Source: Brevibacillus formosus (lineage in GTDB: Bacteria; Bacillota; Bacilli; Brevibacillales; Brevibacillaceae). Taken from it: 64,000 bases of DNA. Shown in pieces: positions 51,892 to 63,989 of the stretch (the first letter of the stretch is position 1; every line of letters starts with the position of its first letter). The translations under genes and the position numbers were made by a program. Where the stretch lies: positions 60,892 to 124,891 of the forward strand of contig NZ_PXZL01000008.1 in the NCBI RefSeq assembly GCF_003013405.1, written 5' to 3'. Under the pieces are notes generated by a model. The model did not search any database, had not been told where the DNA came from, and saw only the letters and a list, made by a program, of their open reading frames with translations.

Positions 51892-52978
51892 GGATTAACA
51901 CCTTCTCTTGCCATAACTGCGGCAATTTTTTGGCTGTCTCTTCCCAAGCAGTCAAATCGCCAACCGGACGTGCGTTTTTATACATGTCATCCGGGAGCAG
52001 CATGGCTTTAGCGGATTCATCCAGCTTGGCGTTAGCGCGAATCGGTCGTGCATAGCCGCGAGCCAAATTGGACTGTCCAGCGTCGGAGAGAATGTATTCA
52101 CGAGCCAGCATGGCAGCGTGTGGGTGCTTGGCGTACTTGTTGATAACCGTAGCGTATCCGCTGCTGACTGATGCTTCTTCCGGGATGAGGACATCAAAGC
52201 GGTTTTTGTCGATTTTGTCCCGATACCCGAGCGCGTTGAAGTCCCACAAGATAGCAACTTCGACCTCACCCTTTTCTAGATTGGCAAGACTCGGATCGCT
52301 CGTACTGAGCCGCTTGTTCTTTGCCAGCTCAGCGAAAAAGTCAATGCCGGGCTGAATATTTTTCTCATCTCCGCCATTTGCATAGGCGGCAGCCAGAACG
52401 GCAAATTGCGCCTGGTTCGCTTTCATGACATCGCCAATCGCGACCTTGTAGCTTCCGTTTTTCAAATCTGCCCAGGACTTGGGAGGATTTTGCACCTTTG
52501 TCTTGTCAGTGATAAAAGCCAGTGTTCCCGTATAGCCCAGCAGCCAATGTCCTTCATCATCTTTTGCCCAGTCGGGAATGTCGTTCCAGTAAGAGGTTTT
52601 ATAAGGCAGCGTCAGCCCTTTTTGCTTGGCTAACGGTCCAAAAGCGATGCCTACGTCACCGATGTCTGCTGTGGCGTCTTCTTTTTCTGCTTCAAACTTA
52701 GCCAATTCTTCTGCGCTCGACATGTCGGTGTCCGTATGCTTCAAGCCATATTCCTTTGAAAGATTGCTCCAGGTCTCCCCCCAGTTTGCCCACGTGTCCG
52801 GCATTCCCACGGAGTTGACTTCTCCCTCCTGCTTTGCTTTTTCCACGATTTGATCCAGGGTCAATTGCGACGTATCCAGAGAAGTGCCTGATTTCGTCTC
52901 GGTGGCACATCCCGCAAGCAGAAAAACGGAAGTCATGACAACAACGGTTCGTTTCCAGCTTAACTGGTTCCCTCTCAT
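51881..52978 (-). CDS. ABC transporter substrate-binding lipoprotein
   Basis: A 365-residue lipoprotein with the lipobox LLAGC (Cys at residue 24) and a periplasmic-binding-protein type 2 fold of the spermidine/iron/2-aminoethylphosphonate group (residues 40-360; LTLDQIVEKAKQEGEVNSVGMPDTWANWGETW, VEVAILWDFNALGY, AREYILSDAGQSNLARGYARPIR). AAGGGG precedes the ATG. It is the first gene of the operon. The 190 bases upstream hold AT-rich promoter sequence and repeated CAAACACAAA-like runs that could bind DeoR. Confidence 0.9.
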   Translation of the reverse strand: MRGNQLSWKRTVVVMTSVFLLAGCATETKSGTSLDTSQLTLDQIVEKAKQEGEVNSVGMPDTWANWGETWSNLSKEYGLKHTDTDMSSAEELAKFEAEKEDATADIGDVGIAFGPLAKQKGLTLPYKTSYWNDIPDWAKDDEGHWLLGYTGTLAFITDKTKVQNPPKSWADLKNGSYKVAIGDVMKANQAQFAVLAAAYANGGDEKNIQPGIDFFAELAKNKRLSTSDPSLANLEKGEVEVAILWDFNALGYRDKIDKNRFDVLIPEEASVSSGYATVINKYAKHPHAAMLAREYILSDAGQSNLARGYARPIRANAKLDESAKAMLLPDDMYKNARPVGDLTAWEETAKKLPQLWQEKVLIHVR

Positions 52979-53114
52979 CTTTAAGGCCCCTTTTCGTTTT
53001 TATTTGTGTTTGATTCTTTGGTTTTTTCTAACCCAATCGTAAACAACCAAAATGAAACTGATATAAATGCGTTGTTAAAAAGCTATTAAGACTCTATGAA
53101 AAATAGAAGTGAAC

Positions 53115-53150
53115 GCAAAAAGTGGCCCTCTGAATACCAGAGAGCCACCT
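53115..53150 (-). terminator. Terminator after aceA
   Basis: GTGGC-CTCTG/CAGAG-GCCAC stem with a 5-base loop followed by TTTTTGC on the minus strand. Confidence 0.9.
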
Positions 53151-53168
53151 AGTCCTTCGTTTTCCTGT

Positions 53169-54458
53169 TTAATTATGAGCAAATTGCTCCTCTTCCGTCG
53201 ATCCGCTGAGCGCAGTCGTAGAAGAATTGCCGCCAGAGATAACCTGCGCAACCTCATCAAAGTACCCGGTACCGACTTCACGCTGATGACGAGTGGCTGT
53301 ATAGCCATGTACTTCGCTAGCAAACTCAGCCTGCTGCAACTCAGAGTATGCAGCCATTCCGCGATCACGATAGCCACGCGCTAGTTCAAACATGCTGTAA
53401 TTCAGGGAGTGGAAGCCAGCAAGCGTGACAAATTGGAACTTGTAGCCCATCTCTCCGATCTCTTCCTGGAAGCGAGCGATGGTCTGTTCATCCAGCTTCT
53501 TTTTCCAGTTGAAAGAAGGAGAGCAATTGTACGCTAACAGCTTGCCCGGATATTTGGCATGAATCGCTTCTGCAAAACGGCGTGCTTCCTCCAGATTCGG
53601 CTCAGAAGTCTCGCACCAGATCAAATCTGCATAAGGAGCGTACGCTAAACCACGTGCAATCGCTGCATCCAATCCGCCGCGTAGACGGAAGAATCCTTCT
53701 GCTGTTCGTTCACCTGTCAGGAATGGTTTATCCTGCTCGTCAATGTCGCTGGTGATCAGGAAAGCGCCATTGGCATCGGTACGCGCCACGATAATCGTCG
53801 GGACTCCCATCACATCTGCTGCAAATCGAGCAGAAATCAGATTACGCACAGCTGCTTGCGTCGGAATCAGTACCTTTCCGCCCATATGTCCGCATTTTTT
53901 CTCGGAAGCAAGCTGGTCTTCAAAATGCACCCCTGCTGCCCCCGCTTCAATCATACCCTTCATCAATTCGAAGACGTTCAGTGGGCCACCAAAGCCCGCT
54001 TCTGCGTCTGCTACAATCGGAGCAAACCAATGTGTATCGGTACCACCCTCTGATTGATCGATCTGATCAGCCCGTTGTAATGCCTGATTTATTCTTTTTA
54101 CGACTTGTGGAACACTGTTTGCCGGGTAGAGGCTTTGATCAGGATACATCTGACCAGACAGATTGGCATCGGCCGCTACCTGCCAGCCACTCAAATAAAT
54201 CGCTTTTAATCCTGCCTTTACCTGCTGAATCGCTTGATTCCCGGTCAAAGCCCCCAACGCTTTAATATGATGCTCGGTATGCAAGAGGTTCCACAGACGC
54301 TCTGCTCCGAGACGAGCCAGCGTATGTTCGATTTGTACAGAACCGCGCAAACGAATGACATCTTCTGCCGTATATGGACGTGTAATTCCTTGAAAACGCT
54401 CGCCTCGCCAGCTTTGCTCCACCTGTTGAATCGCTTCTTGCTTGTTTACTTTCGTCAT
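53169..54458 (-). CDS. aceA: Isocitrate lyase
   Basis: A 429-residue enzyme that splits isocitrate to glyoxylate and succinate. The catalytic KKCGHMGG loop is present, together with [33 protein letters not shown] and [13 protein letters not shown]. The ATG at 54458 has GGGGGAA six bases upstream; the GTG 15 bases earlier overlaps that site. It follows aceB by 27 bases, so the glyoxylate shunt is one operon for growth on acetate or fatty acids. Confidence 0.97.
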   Translation of the reverse strand: MTKVNKQEAIQQVEQSWRGERFQGITRPYTAEDVIRLRGSVQIEHTLARLGAERLWNLLHTEHHIKALGALTGNQAIQQVKAGLKAIYLSGWQVAADANLSGQMYPDQSLYPANSVPQVVKRINQALQRADQIDQSEGGTDTHWFAPIVADAEAGFGGPLNVFELMKGMIEAGAAGVHFEDQLASEKKCGHMGGKVLIPTQAAVRNLISARFAADVMGVPTIIVARTDANGAFLITSDIDEQDKPFLTGERTAEGFFRLRGGLDAAIARGLAYAPYADLIWCETSEPNLEEARRFAEAIHAKYPGKLLAYNCSPSFNWKKKLDEQTIARFQEEIGEMGYKFQFVTLAGFHSLNYSMFELARGYRDRGMAAYSELQQAEFASEVHGYTATRHQREVGTGYFDEVAQVISGGNSSTTALSGSTEEEQFAHN

Positions 54459-54485
54459 TTTCATTTCCCCCACTCATTTTTATTT

Positions 54486-56093
54486 TTACAAATAGCGATA
54501 ACCCGGTACCGTTAGGAAGTCTTCAAAATCTTCTGTCGTTACTAATTGCAAGAACAGATCACCAGCAGTCGGATACTTGCTGTTGTTGTACCTCTCCTGG
54601 CCGATTGCTTGCTTGATCGCTTGCAGCTCCTCACTCAGCCACTGCTTCACCAAGCCTTCCGTCACCTTTCTACCATCCTGCAAGACTCCATGACGGTGAC
54701 GCATCCATTGCCAGACTTGTGCCCGCGAAATTTCTGCTGTCGCCGCATCCTCCATCAGATTGTTGATTGGCACAGCCCCAGAGCCTCGCAACCAAGCCTC
54801 GATGTACTGCAAGCTGACGCTAATATTCGTACGGACACCCGCTTCTGTAATCGTGCCCTCAGGGACTGCCAGCAGTTGCTTAGCAGATACGTCTACGTCT
54901 TCACGTTTGTACCAGATTTGGTTCGGCTCTCTCATCAAGCGATCGAACACTTCCATGGCTACTGGTACTAGCCCTGGGTGAGCAACCCAAGTCCCATCAT
55001 GTCCATCGTACGCTTCCCGCTCTTTGTCAGCCCGCACTTTGGCGATAGCTTCTGCATTTTGTACCGGGTCATTTTTCACCGGAATTTGTGCAGCCATTCC
55101 GCCAATGCAAGGCGCCATCCGTTTATGGCAAGTCTTCACGGCCAGCGTGGTATATGCTTTCATGAACGGAACTGTCATGGTTACTTGCGCACGATCCGGT
55201 GTAATCACATCAGGCTGATTCCGCAGTTTTTTGATATAGCTGAAAATGTAATCCCAACGTCCGCAATTCAGCCCTGCACTATGCTCGCGCAGCTCATACA
55301 GAATCTCATCCATCTCAAAAGCTGCGAGAATCGTTTCGATCAATACGGTCGCGCGAATCGTGCCGCGTGGAATATTTAATTCTTCCTGGGCGAAAAGGAA
55401 GACGTCGTTCCAGAGTCGAGCCTCCAAATGGCTCTCCAGTTTCGGTAAGTAGAAATACGGTGCTGTTTGATTCGCGATAAGAGCATCTACGTTGTGGTAA
55501 AAGTAAAGGCCGAAGTCAAGCAGGCTGCCAGAGATCGGTTTTTGATCAAGGAGAATGTGCTTTTCTTCAAGATGCCAGCCACGAGGACGCACGATCAAAA
55601 CCGCCGTCTTTTCATTGAGGCTGTATGATTTGCCTTCTGGACTGATGTAAGAGATCGTGCGGCGCACCGCATCCTTCATGTTGATTTGGCCTTGGATGGT
55701 GTTCTCCCAGGTCGGTGAGTTCGCGTCCTCAAAGTCAGCCATGAAAAGCCGAGCACCCGAGTTCAGCGCATTGATGACCATTTTCCGGTCACCCGAAGGT
55801 CCCGTAATCTCCACCCGTCTGTCTTGCAAATCTTTGGGCAACGGAGCAACAGTCCAATCTCCTCTACGAATGTCCGCTGTTTCCTGTAGAAAATCGGGCA
55901 GTTGACCTGCATCGATCTGCAATTGACGCTCCACGCGTTTAGCCAACAATTGTTGTCGTCTGTCGCCAAACCTTTGCTCCAGCTTCATCACGAATTGGAT
56001 TGCTTCTGGTGTCAGGATATCTTGATAACCAGGGTGCATCTCACCAGAGATCTGTACCTCCAGCGGATATGGATTCGTTGGTACGGTAGTCAA
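54486..56093 (-). CDS. aceB: Malate synthase A
   Basis: A 535-residue malate synthase, condensing glyoxylate with acetyl-CoA. Motifs include [76 protein letters not shown] and [11 protein letters not shown]. Length is typical for the A isoform. GGGAGGAGGAG precedes the ATG. First enzyme of the shunt operon; a small zinc-finger gene lies upstream on the same strand and may be co-transcribed. Confidence 0.97.
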   Translation of the reverse strand: MTTVPTNPYPLEVQISGEMHPGYQDILTPEAIQFVMKLEQRFGDRRQQLLAKRVERQLQIDAGQLPDFLQETADIRRGDWTVAPLPKDLQDRRVEITGPSGDRKMVINALNSGARLFMADFEDANSPTWENTIQGQINMKDAVRRTISYISPEGKSYSLNEKTAVLIVRPRGWHLEEKHILLDQKPISGSLLDFGLYFYHNVDALIANQTAPYFYLPKLESHLEARLWNDVFLFAQEELNIPRGTIRATVLIETILAAFEMDEILYELREHSAGLNCGRWDYIFSYIKKLRNQPDVITPDRAQVTMTVPFMKAYTTLAVKTCHKRMAPCIGGMAAQIPVKNDPVQNAEAIAKVRADKEREAYDGHDGTWVAHPGLVPVAMEVFDRLMREPNQIWYKREDVDVSAKQLLAVPEGTITEAGVRTNISVSLQYIEAWLRGSGAVPINNLMEDAATAEISRAQVWQWMRHRHGVLQDGRKVTEGLVKQWLSEELQAIKQAIGQERYNNSKYPTAGDLFLQLVTTEDFEDFLTVPGYRYL

Positions 56094-56184
56094 AACAGCT
56101 CCTCCTCCCTCAACTTAAAGTTATTATGGTACAGATTAATAAAATATTTTTTATTATATAACAGCGGTGGCAAAAAAAATGTCC

Positions 56185-56337
56185 TTATTCCTGATACCCG
56201 CTGCCACTGCAATGGCTGCAGCTTACATGCCCGTCTCCCAAGCAATTGTGGCAAGCCGCTCCGTTGGCATCACGACCAACGCCTCCACATCTTGGGCAAT
56301 TTTGTTCTCCGTTTCCTTCACACCGATAGCAGTCCAT
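56185..56337 (-). CDS. 50-residue protein with four CXXCXGXG zinc-finger motifs
   Basis: A small gene that hides in a different frame from longer spurious frames. Motifs are CYRCEGNG (3-10), CPRCGGVG (14-21), CHNCLGDG (29-36) and CSHCSGSG (40-47), exactly the DnaJ central zinc-finger arrangement, enough for two zinc ions, without any J domain. GGGAGG is eight bases before the ATG at 56337, and a strong promoter lies 52 bases further up. It stands 92 bases upstream of aceB. Such stand-alone domains may act as chaperone or RNA-binding adapters; function here is unknown. Confidence 0.85.
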   Translation of the reverse strand: MDCYRCEGNGEQNCPRCGGVGRDANGAACHNCLGDGHVSCSHCSGSGYQE

Positions 56338-56388
56338 TCTCCATTCCTCCCTCTCTGTATTAAAACAATATTCTTAAAATTTGTTTTT

Positions 56389-56417
56389 ATTATATAACAG
56401 AGATTAATACAGTGCAA
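56389..56417 (-). promoter_or_regulatory. Sigma-A promoter of the miniprotein (and aceBA) genes
   Basis: TTGCAC (56412-56417), exactly 17 bases, TATAAT (56389-56394) on the minus strand. The repeated motif AGATTAATACAGTG covers the spacer. A second CTGTTATATAAT sequence before aceB (-10 at 56153-56158) lacks a good -35 box. Confidence 0.75.
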
Positions 56418-56454
56418 CACGTTTTTTTAAAATTTCATCTGTATTAGTACACAA

Positions 56455-56492
56455 TATAAAACAGCCCTTGACCCGTTGTGGATCAAGAGCTG
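56455..56492 (-). terminator. Terminator after serS
   Basis: CAGC-CTTGATCC/GGGTCAAG-GCTG stem followed by TTTTATATT on the minus strand. Confidence 0.8.
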
Positions 56493-56512
56493 CTTTCAAA
56501 ATCTCTCGCTTA

Positions 56513-58080
<1,568 letters not shown>

Positions 58081-58149
58081 TACTATTATTGTTAACTGTA
58101 CTACAGGTTCTATACGTATGTAAAGAGCAGCCCACCTTGATCTTTACAG

Positions 58150-58186
58150 AAAAAAGAAGATCGGCGCCTTTATACGGCCGATCTTC
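58150..58186 (-). terminator. Terminator after pdxT
   Basis: GAAGATCGGC/GCCGATCTTC stem followed by TTTTTTC on the minus strand. Confidence 0.92.
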
Positions 58187-58197
58187 CGGTAGGACAG

Positions 58198-58773
58198 CTA
58201 GCTTCTGTATTCCTTGACCATGTCGAGGAAGTATTTGTGCAGTCTTGTATCTTCGGTCAATTCTGGGTGAAAGGCTGCTGCCAAATAGTGACCGTTTCGG
58301 GCGACAACAATCTTGTCTTCGTGTTTGGCCAAGACTTGACCGTTCTCTCCCACTTCCATAATATACGGTGCCCGGATGAACACTGCCGGGTAATCTGCCG
58401 CCACACCCGCAACAGGCATCAAGACTTCAAAGCTCTCCTTTTGCCGACCAAAAGCATTCCGCTCCACTTTGATATCCATCAAGCCTAAATGGCAATCGTC
58501 TTGTCCTTGAATCCGTTTCGCCAGAAGAATCGCTCCTGCGCAAGTTCCGAAGATCGGTTTGTTCGCCTTGCCGAACTCTTGAACCGCCTCCATGAATCCG
58601 TACTTGTGCATCAGCTTGCTAATCGTGGTGCTTTCCCCGCCGGGAATAATCAGACCGTCTAGGTCATCCAGTTCTTCTACTTTTTTGACCGGGACAGCTG
58701 TAGCACCAACCTCTTCTAGCATTCTCACATGTTCTGCTACAGCTCCTTGTAGAGCGAGTACGCCGATTTTCAT
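58198..58773 (-). CDS. pdxT: Pyridoxal 5'-phosphate synthase glutaminase subunit
   Basis: A 191-residue class I glutaminase that supplies ammonia to PdxS. Catalytic Cys in FGTCAGAILLA, and His/Glu in AAFHPELTED; GGESTTISKL oxyanion segment present. ATG at 58773 has AAGGTGAG four bases upstream; the longer frame overlaps pdxS. Confidence 0.97.
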   Translation of the reverse strand: MKIGVLALQGAVAEHVRMLEEVGATAVPVKKVEELDDLDGLIIPGGESTTISKLMHKYGFMEAVQEFGKANKPIFGTCAGAILLAKRIQGQDDCHLGLMDIKVERNAFGRQKESFEVLMPVAGVAADYPAVFIRAPYIMEVGENGQVLAKHEDKIVVARNGHYLAAAFHPELTEDTRLHKYFLDMVKEYRS

Positions 58774-58783
58774 GCTACTCACC

Positions 58784-59668
58784 TTACCAGCCGCGCTCTT
58801 GCATGCGATCAGCTTCACGAATTTTGGAGATTTCGATTCCTGGCATTGCCGTCCCCAAGCCTTTGGATACGCGAGCAATCAGTTCGTAATCCGTGTAGTG
58901 GGTGGTCGCTTCCACAATCGCTCGAGCAAACTTCTCTGGATTCTCTGATTTAAAGATACCAGAGCCAACAAACACGCCATCGGAGCCCAGTTGCATCATC
59001 AGGGCAGCATCTGCTGGTGTTGCTACTCCACCTGCTGCGAAGTTTACGACTGGCAGCTTACCTGTTTTGTGTACCTCTTCAAGCAGCTCGTATGGGGCAC
59101 CCAGGTTCTTGGCTTCCGCCATCAGTTCATCGTAGGACATCGCTTGCACTTTGCGAATTTGGGACATCATTGTACGCATATGGCGAACAGCCTCTACGAT
59201 GTTTCCGGTTCCTGGCTCACCTTTTGTGCGGATCATGGATGCACCTTCCCCGATACGGCGGAGGGCTTCACCCAGATCACGGGCGCCACATACAAACGGT
59301 ACAGTGAACTCTTTTTTATTGATATGATACAAGTCATCTGCCGGAGTGAGCACTTCACTCTCATCGAGATAATCTACACCCAGAGACTCGAGGACACGCG
59401 CTTCAACAAAATGACCGATACGAGCTTTTGCCATAACAGGGATGGAAACAGCATTCAGTACTTCCTCTACAATGCTAAGGTCCGCCATACGAGCAACTCC
59501 ACCAGCTGCACGAATGTCAGACGGCACACGCTCCAAAGCCATTACAGCAACAGCACCCGCTGCTTCTGCAATTTTCGCTTGTTCAGCATTCACGACGTCC
59601 ATGATGACGCCGCCTTTTTGCATTTCAGCCATACCTCTTTTAACGCGGGACGTTCCTACTTGTACCAT
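58784..59668 (-). CDS. pdxS: Pyridoxal 5'-phosphate synthase subunit PdxS
   Basis: A 294-residue (beta/alpha)8 synthase that makes PLP from ribose 5-phosphate, glyceraldehyde 3-phosphate and ammonia. The active-site lysines lie in [15 protein letters not shown] and [15 protein letters not shown]...[40 protein letters not shown] is the phosphate-binding region. Ten bases separate it from pdxT. Its ribosome site AGGGGG forms part of a 10-bp inverted repeat. Confidence 0.98.
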   Translation of the reverse strand: MVQVGTSRVKRGMAEMQKGGVIMDVVNAEQAKIAEAAGAVAVMALERVPSDIRAAGGVARMADLSIVEEVLNAVSIPVMAKARIGHFVEARVLESLGVDYLDESEVLTPADDLYHINKKEFTVPFVCGARDLGEALRRIGEGASMIRTKGEPGTGNIVEAVRHMRTMMSQIRKVQAMSYDELMAEAKNLGAPYELLEEVHKTGKLPVVNFAAGGVATPADAALMMQLGSDGVFVGSGIFKSENPEKFARAIVEATTHYTDYELIARVSKGLGTAMPGIEISKIREADRMQERGW

Positions 59669-59676
59669 TACAAATA

Positions 59677-59760
59677 CCCCCTACATCATGAGTCAGAACC
59701 GAAACTGTTATGCGGTGTTATGGTTCCTGTTACCGTCATTGTAAACGATAGATGTAGGGG
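59677..59760 (-). promoter_or_regulatory. Inverted repeat spanning the pdxS leader and its ribosome site
   Basis: CCCCTACATC (59677-59686 on plus) and GATGTAGGGG (59751-59760) are perfect 10-bp complements 64 bases apart. On the minus strand the second arm holds the pdxS Shine-Dalgarno GTAGGGG. A nested CAG-AACC/GGTT-CTG stem lies inside. A possible promoter, TTGTTT-N18-TACAAT, would start transcription within the repeat, so an RNA stem requires read-through from dacA. Confidence 0.6.
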
Positions 59761-59774
59761 AAAACAATAGTTAT

Positions 59775-61091
59775 TTAATTTCCTGTGCCACTGCTAAACA
59801 AATTGCTGAAAAACTCTATGATGCTGCGGAAGAACAGACGAATCCAGCTGGCTTCCTCTACTGCCTGTCCTGCTACGATATCCACGCCTGCTTTTGCTGC
59901 GTCTTCAGGCTGCAAGAAATCCGATTCCTTCATACCTTCTTCTTTCAAAACGATCTTACCGACAACTTGTCCTTGCTGGATCGGTGCGGTCAGCTCCTGG
60001 AAGGTAACCGTTGGCGTGTATTTTGCTTCCGTACCGGTTTTTGTGATCATATTTACTTCGCTGCCTGTAACAACTGGTACCGTTACCTCTACACCGTTTT
60101 TCACAGGAGCTGTTTCAAAGCCTTTGACTGGTACATTCTTGTCCATTTGTTTTGTAAGTTTGAAATTGCCAAAACCGTAGTCAAACAGTTTTCTCGTCTC
60201 AGCAAAACGCTTTGTCTCGGTGCCTGCATTCATCACGACACTAATCAAGCGCATGTTGTCGCGAACAGCCGTACCTGTAAAACAATAACCTGCTGCATTT
60301 GTATGCCCCGTTTTTAATCCGTCTACACCTGGGTAATAGCTAATCAGACTAGGCAGCATCCAGTTATAGTTTTTCTTGGTCCACTCATTTGGTGTACCTG
60401 TACGGAAGGTGAAGATTGGTTTTTTGGAGGTCTCCAACGCATCCGGGAAATCATGAATCAGCGCACGGGCTAGGATCGCTGCATCACGAGCAGACATCAG
60501 GTTTTCTTTTTGATCGGTCTGAACAGAGTATGGACCTAACTCATCGGCTGGCAAACCAGTAGAAGTGACAAACGAAGTATTTTTCATACCAAGCTCTGCT
60601 GCCTTTTTGTTCATCAATTCAACAAAGGCTGGCTCACTGCCTGCGATCGTCTCAGCCAAAAGTACAGTAGCATCATTAGCCGATACAATTGCCATCGCTT
60701 CGTACAATTGTTTAACCGTAAAGGATTCGCCTAAATTCAAATACACACCAGACGAATCAGAAATTTTAGCGATATAAAACGCATACTCACTTACAGGGAC
60801 AACATCATCCCATTTCATTTTCTTTTGCTTGATGGCATCATGAACCAGATATTCGGTCATCATTTTACTCATACTCGCAGGAGGAAGTGCTACGTCAGGA
60901 TCTTTACTATAGAGAACCTTTCCCGTCGATGCCTCAACAAGAATGGCAGACTTCGCTTCCAGTTGTAGATTCGCTTGAGATGCTACAGGGGCAGCTTCCA
61001 CCTTTGAAACCATTCCTCCCATTGCTGTAGCAAAAACAGCGACAGAAAGGAACAGACCCGTCAATCGCTTTGTCCATGTCTTTCGCTTCAT
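59775..61091 (-). CDS. dacA: D-alanyl-D-alanine carboxypeptidase (PBP5-type)
   Basis: A 438-residue penicillin-binding protein with signal peptide (MKRKTWTKRLTGLFLSVAVFATAMGG). Catalytic motifs: SMSK (in PPASMSKMMTEYLV), SAN (in VSANDATVLL) and KTG (in DGLKTGHTNAAG); a C-terminal PBP5 beta domain and an amphipathic anchor (WIRLFFRSIIEFFSNLF) follow. It trims peptidoglycan side chains. ATG at 61091 follows GGAGAG at about 11 bases. Confidence 0.97.
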   Translation of the reverse strand: MKRKTWTKRLTGLFLSVAVFATAMGGMVSKVEAAPVASQANLQLEAKSAILVEASTGKVLYSKDPDVALPPASMSKMMTEYLVHDAIKQKKMKWDDVVPVSEYAFYIAKISDSSGVYLNLGESFTVKQLYEAMAIVSANDATVLLAETIAGSEPAFVELMNKKAAELGMKNTSFVTSTGLPADELGPYSVQTDQKENLMSARDAAILARALIHDFPDALETSKKPIFTFRTGTPNEWTKKNYNWMLPSLISYYPGVDGLKTGHTNAAGYCFTGTAVRDNMRLISVVMNAGTETKRFAETRKLFDYGFGNFKLTKQMDKNVPVKGFETAPVKNGVEVTVPVVTGSEVNMITKTGTEAKYTPTVTFQELTAPIQQGQVVGKIVLKEEGMKESDFLQPEDAAKAGVDIVAGQAVEEASWIRLFFRSIIEFFSNLFSSGTGN

Positions 61092-61220
61092 GTAATCTCT
61101 CACTCTCCTATTTCTGTCGATTTCATTTTTTCGTGAAACAAGCACACAATTGTAAGTGTACCATAGGTTGCATGGTGGCTTGAAGCGAGATTCCCCCTAT
61201 CTCCATATGTTGGTAGCTAG

Positions 61221-61253
61221 TAAAAATCCCCTCTCTTTATAAAAGAAAGGGGA
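61221..61253 (-). terminator. Terminator after guaB
   Basis: CCCCT-TCTTT/AAGA-AGGGG stem followed by ATTTTTAC on the minus strand. Confidence 0.85.
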
Positions 61254-61279
61254 CGTAGGTCTTCCGTATCATTTTTCGC

Positions 61280-62767
<1,488 letters not shown>

Positions 62768-62775
62768 TTAAGACA

Positions 62776-62828
62776 GTTTAACAAACGGCTTAATTTACTG
62801 TCAAGAAATGAGTATATCGTTCGGTTAT
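62776..62828 (-). promoter_or_regulatory. guaB promoter and PurBox-like site
   Basis: TTGACA (62799-62804), 17 bases, TTAAAC as a weak -10. Upstream, ATAACCGAACGAT (minus strand, 62816-62828) matches the PurR box AWWWCCGAACWWT with one mismatch. Only one box was found, while PurR usually binds two. Confidence 0.45.
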
Positions 62829-62906
62829 AGAACTTATTAGACAGATAAATCAAAAAACAATTAGGGAAACTTAACCATATTACGAAAATTGGTAAAGGTG
62901 GGTATC

Positions 62907-63920
62907 ATGGATAACGCTTGGAAAACATTACGCTATTTTGAAACAGAACCAACCGCACGTAAATATTTGGCTGCCTGCTATCATGACATGGGTATTGAGC
63001 ATTCCGAGCGACTAGCATTTCAACAAAGCTCGCGTTTCCTGTATCTCTGGAGACAAGCCAGACATTTTTATTCCTCTTCCGCTGTTGTTGAATTGTCGAT
63101 CCAGCCATTGCTGCTGTTTTATGGCTGCTCTCACTTGTTGAAGGCGATGTTATTGACTCGTGATCCGTATTATCCCCAAAACAGTCGTGTTCTGCAACAT
63201 GGTGTCACGACACGAAAGCTTAAACGAAACGCCTATATGTTAATGGAGGACGAGGTTCGTCCACAAAAGGAAGGGTTTTTTGCGCAATTAGCTCACGCAT
63301 TCCAGCTTGCACCGTTACAAGACCGCTATTCAGTCCATGACTTATTTTCATCCATCCCTAGCGTGAGCGATAGTTACGGAATTGTTACAGGTAAACCACG
63401 TAACTGGTTAACGCCAAAGATTGAGCATATAAGTCAGGATGATTTGGTTCGCATTACCTTTCCTGAAAAAACGGACGGGACATTATCCTATTCAACTGAA
63501 ACCTTCATCCAGTACATTCGCAGGCTGGCTCCATCTGTTTGCAACTTGGAAAAGCTCTCATGGGAAAATAACAAAAACATAAAGGAATTGACCCTTCCTC
63601 AGTGTGCCCTGTCTGAACTGGATCAACACCCGTTATTTCGTTTGCATCAGAACGTCCTGTTCTTTTGGAATGGTTCTGCTTCTTCTCTACCTCTTCCGGA
63701 ATGGGCCAGCCATTACTTGCTGCTGTATTTACTCAGCATGCTTTGTCGATATGAAACGGAGTGGTGGGGAGAGCTAACGATGTCTCACGGACTTGTTGAG
63801 CGATATTTGGTCGAACATTTTTTGGATAATCACATAGGTACCTTTCCCTCGGTTATTCGAAAGCAATTTTACCGAAACCACCAGATACCCCTTCCCTCTT
63901 TTCCCTCTGATCCGTATTAA
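62907..63920 (+). CDS. yaaC: YaaC family protein
   Basis: A 337-residue protein of the YaaC family, found divergent from guaB in Bacillales; function unknown. Recognised by position and by the ARKYLAACYHDMGIEHSERLAFQQSSRFLYLWRQARHFY opening and the LPEWASHYLLLYLLSMLCRYETEWWGELT block near the C-terminus. ATG at 62907 follows AAAGGTGGG; an in-frame GTG six codons earlier lacks a site. Confidence 0.9.
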   Translation: MDNAWKTLRYFETEPTARKYLAACYHDMGIEHSERLAFQQSSRFLYLWRQARHFYSSSAVVELSIQPLLLFYGCSHLLKAMLLTRDPYYPQNSRVLQHGVTTRKLKRNAYMLMEDEVRPQKEGFFAQLAHAFQLAPLQDRYSVHDLFSSIPSVSDSYGIVTGKPRNWLTPKIEHISQDDLVRITFPEKTDGTLSYSTETFIQYIRRLAPSVCNLEKLSWENNKNIKELTLPQCALSELDQHPLFRLHQNVLFFWNGSASSLPLPEWASHYLLLYLLSMLCRYETEWWGELTMSHGLVERYLVEHFLDNHIGTFPSVIRKQFYRNHQIPLPSFPSDPY

Positions 63921-63949
63921 CTTTCATGTCACTGCTTTATCTACACGAA

Positions 63950-63989
63950 AAAACCTTCCTGCCACCATCAGCAAGAAGGTTTCTTTTAT
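63950..63989 (+). terminator. Terminator after yaaC
   Basis: AAACCTTC-TG/CA-GAAGGTTT stem followed by CTTTTATT. Confidence 0.8.

Larger units (their letters stand above)
56128..56451. promoter_or_regulatory. Four copies of a TCTGTATTAATA-like motif around the zinc-finger miniprotein gene
   Basis: Sites: TACAGATTAATA (56130-56141), TCTGTATTAAAACA (56354-56367), AGATTAATACAGTG (56401-56414) and TCTGTATTAGTACA (56438-56451). One lies in the promoter spacer of the miniprotein gene. The two flanking ones resemble half or whole palindromes CTGTATTAATACAG. Probable operators of one regulator. Confidence 0.5.

Noticed and set aside
56223..56420. 65-residue minus-strand frame upstream of aceB
   Set aside because: It crosses the promoter and the frame of the CXXCXGXG miniprotein, which has better start signals and motif content.
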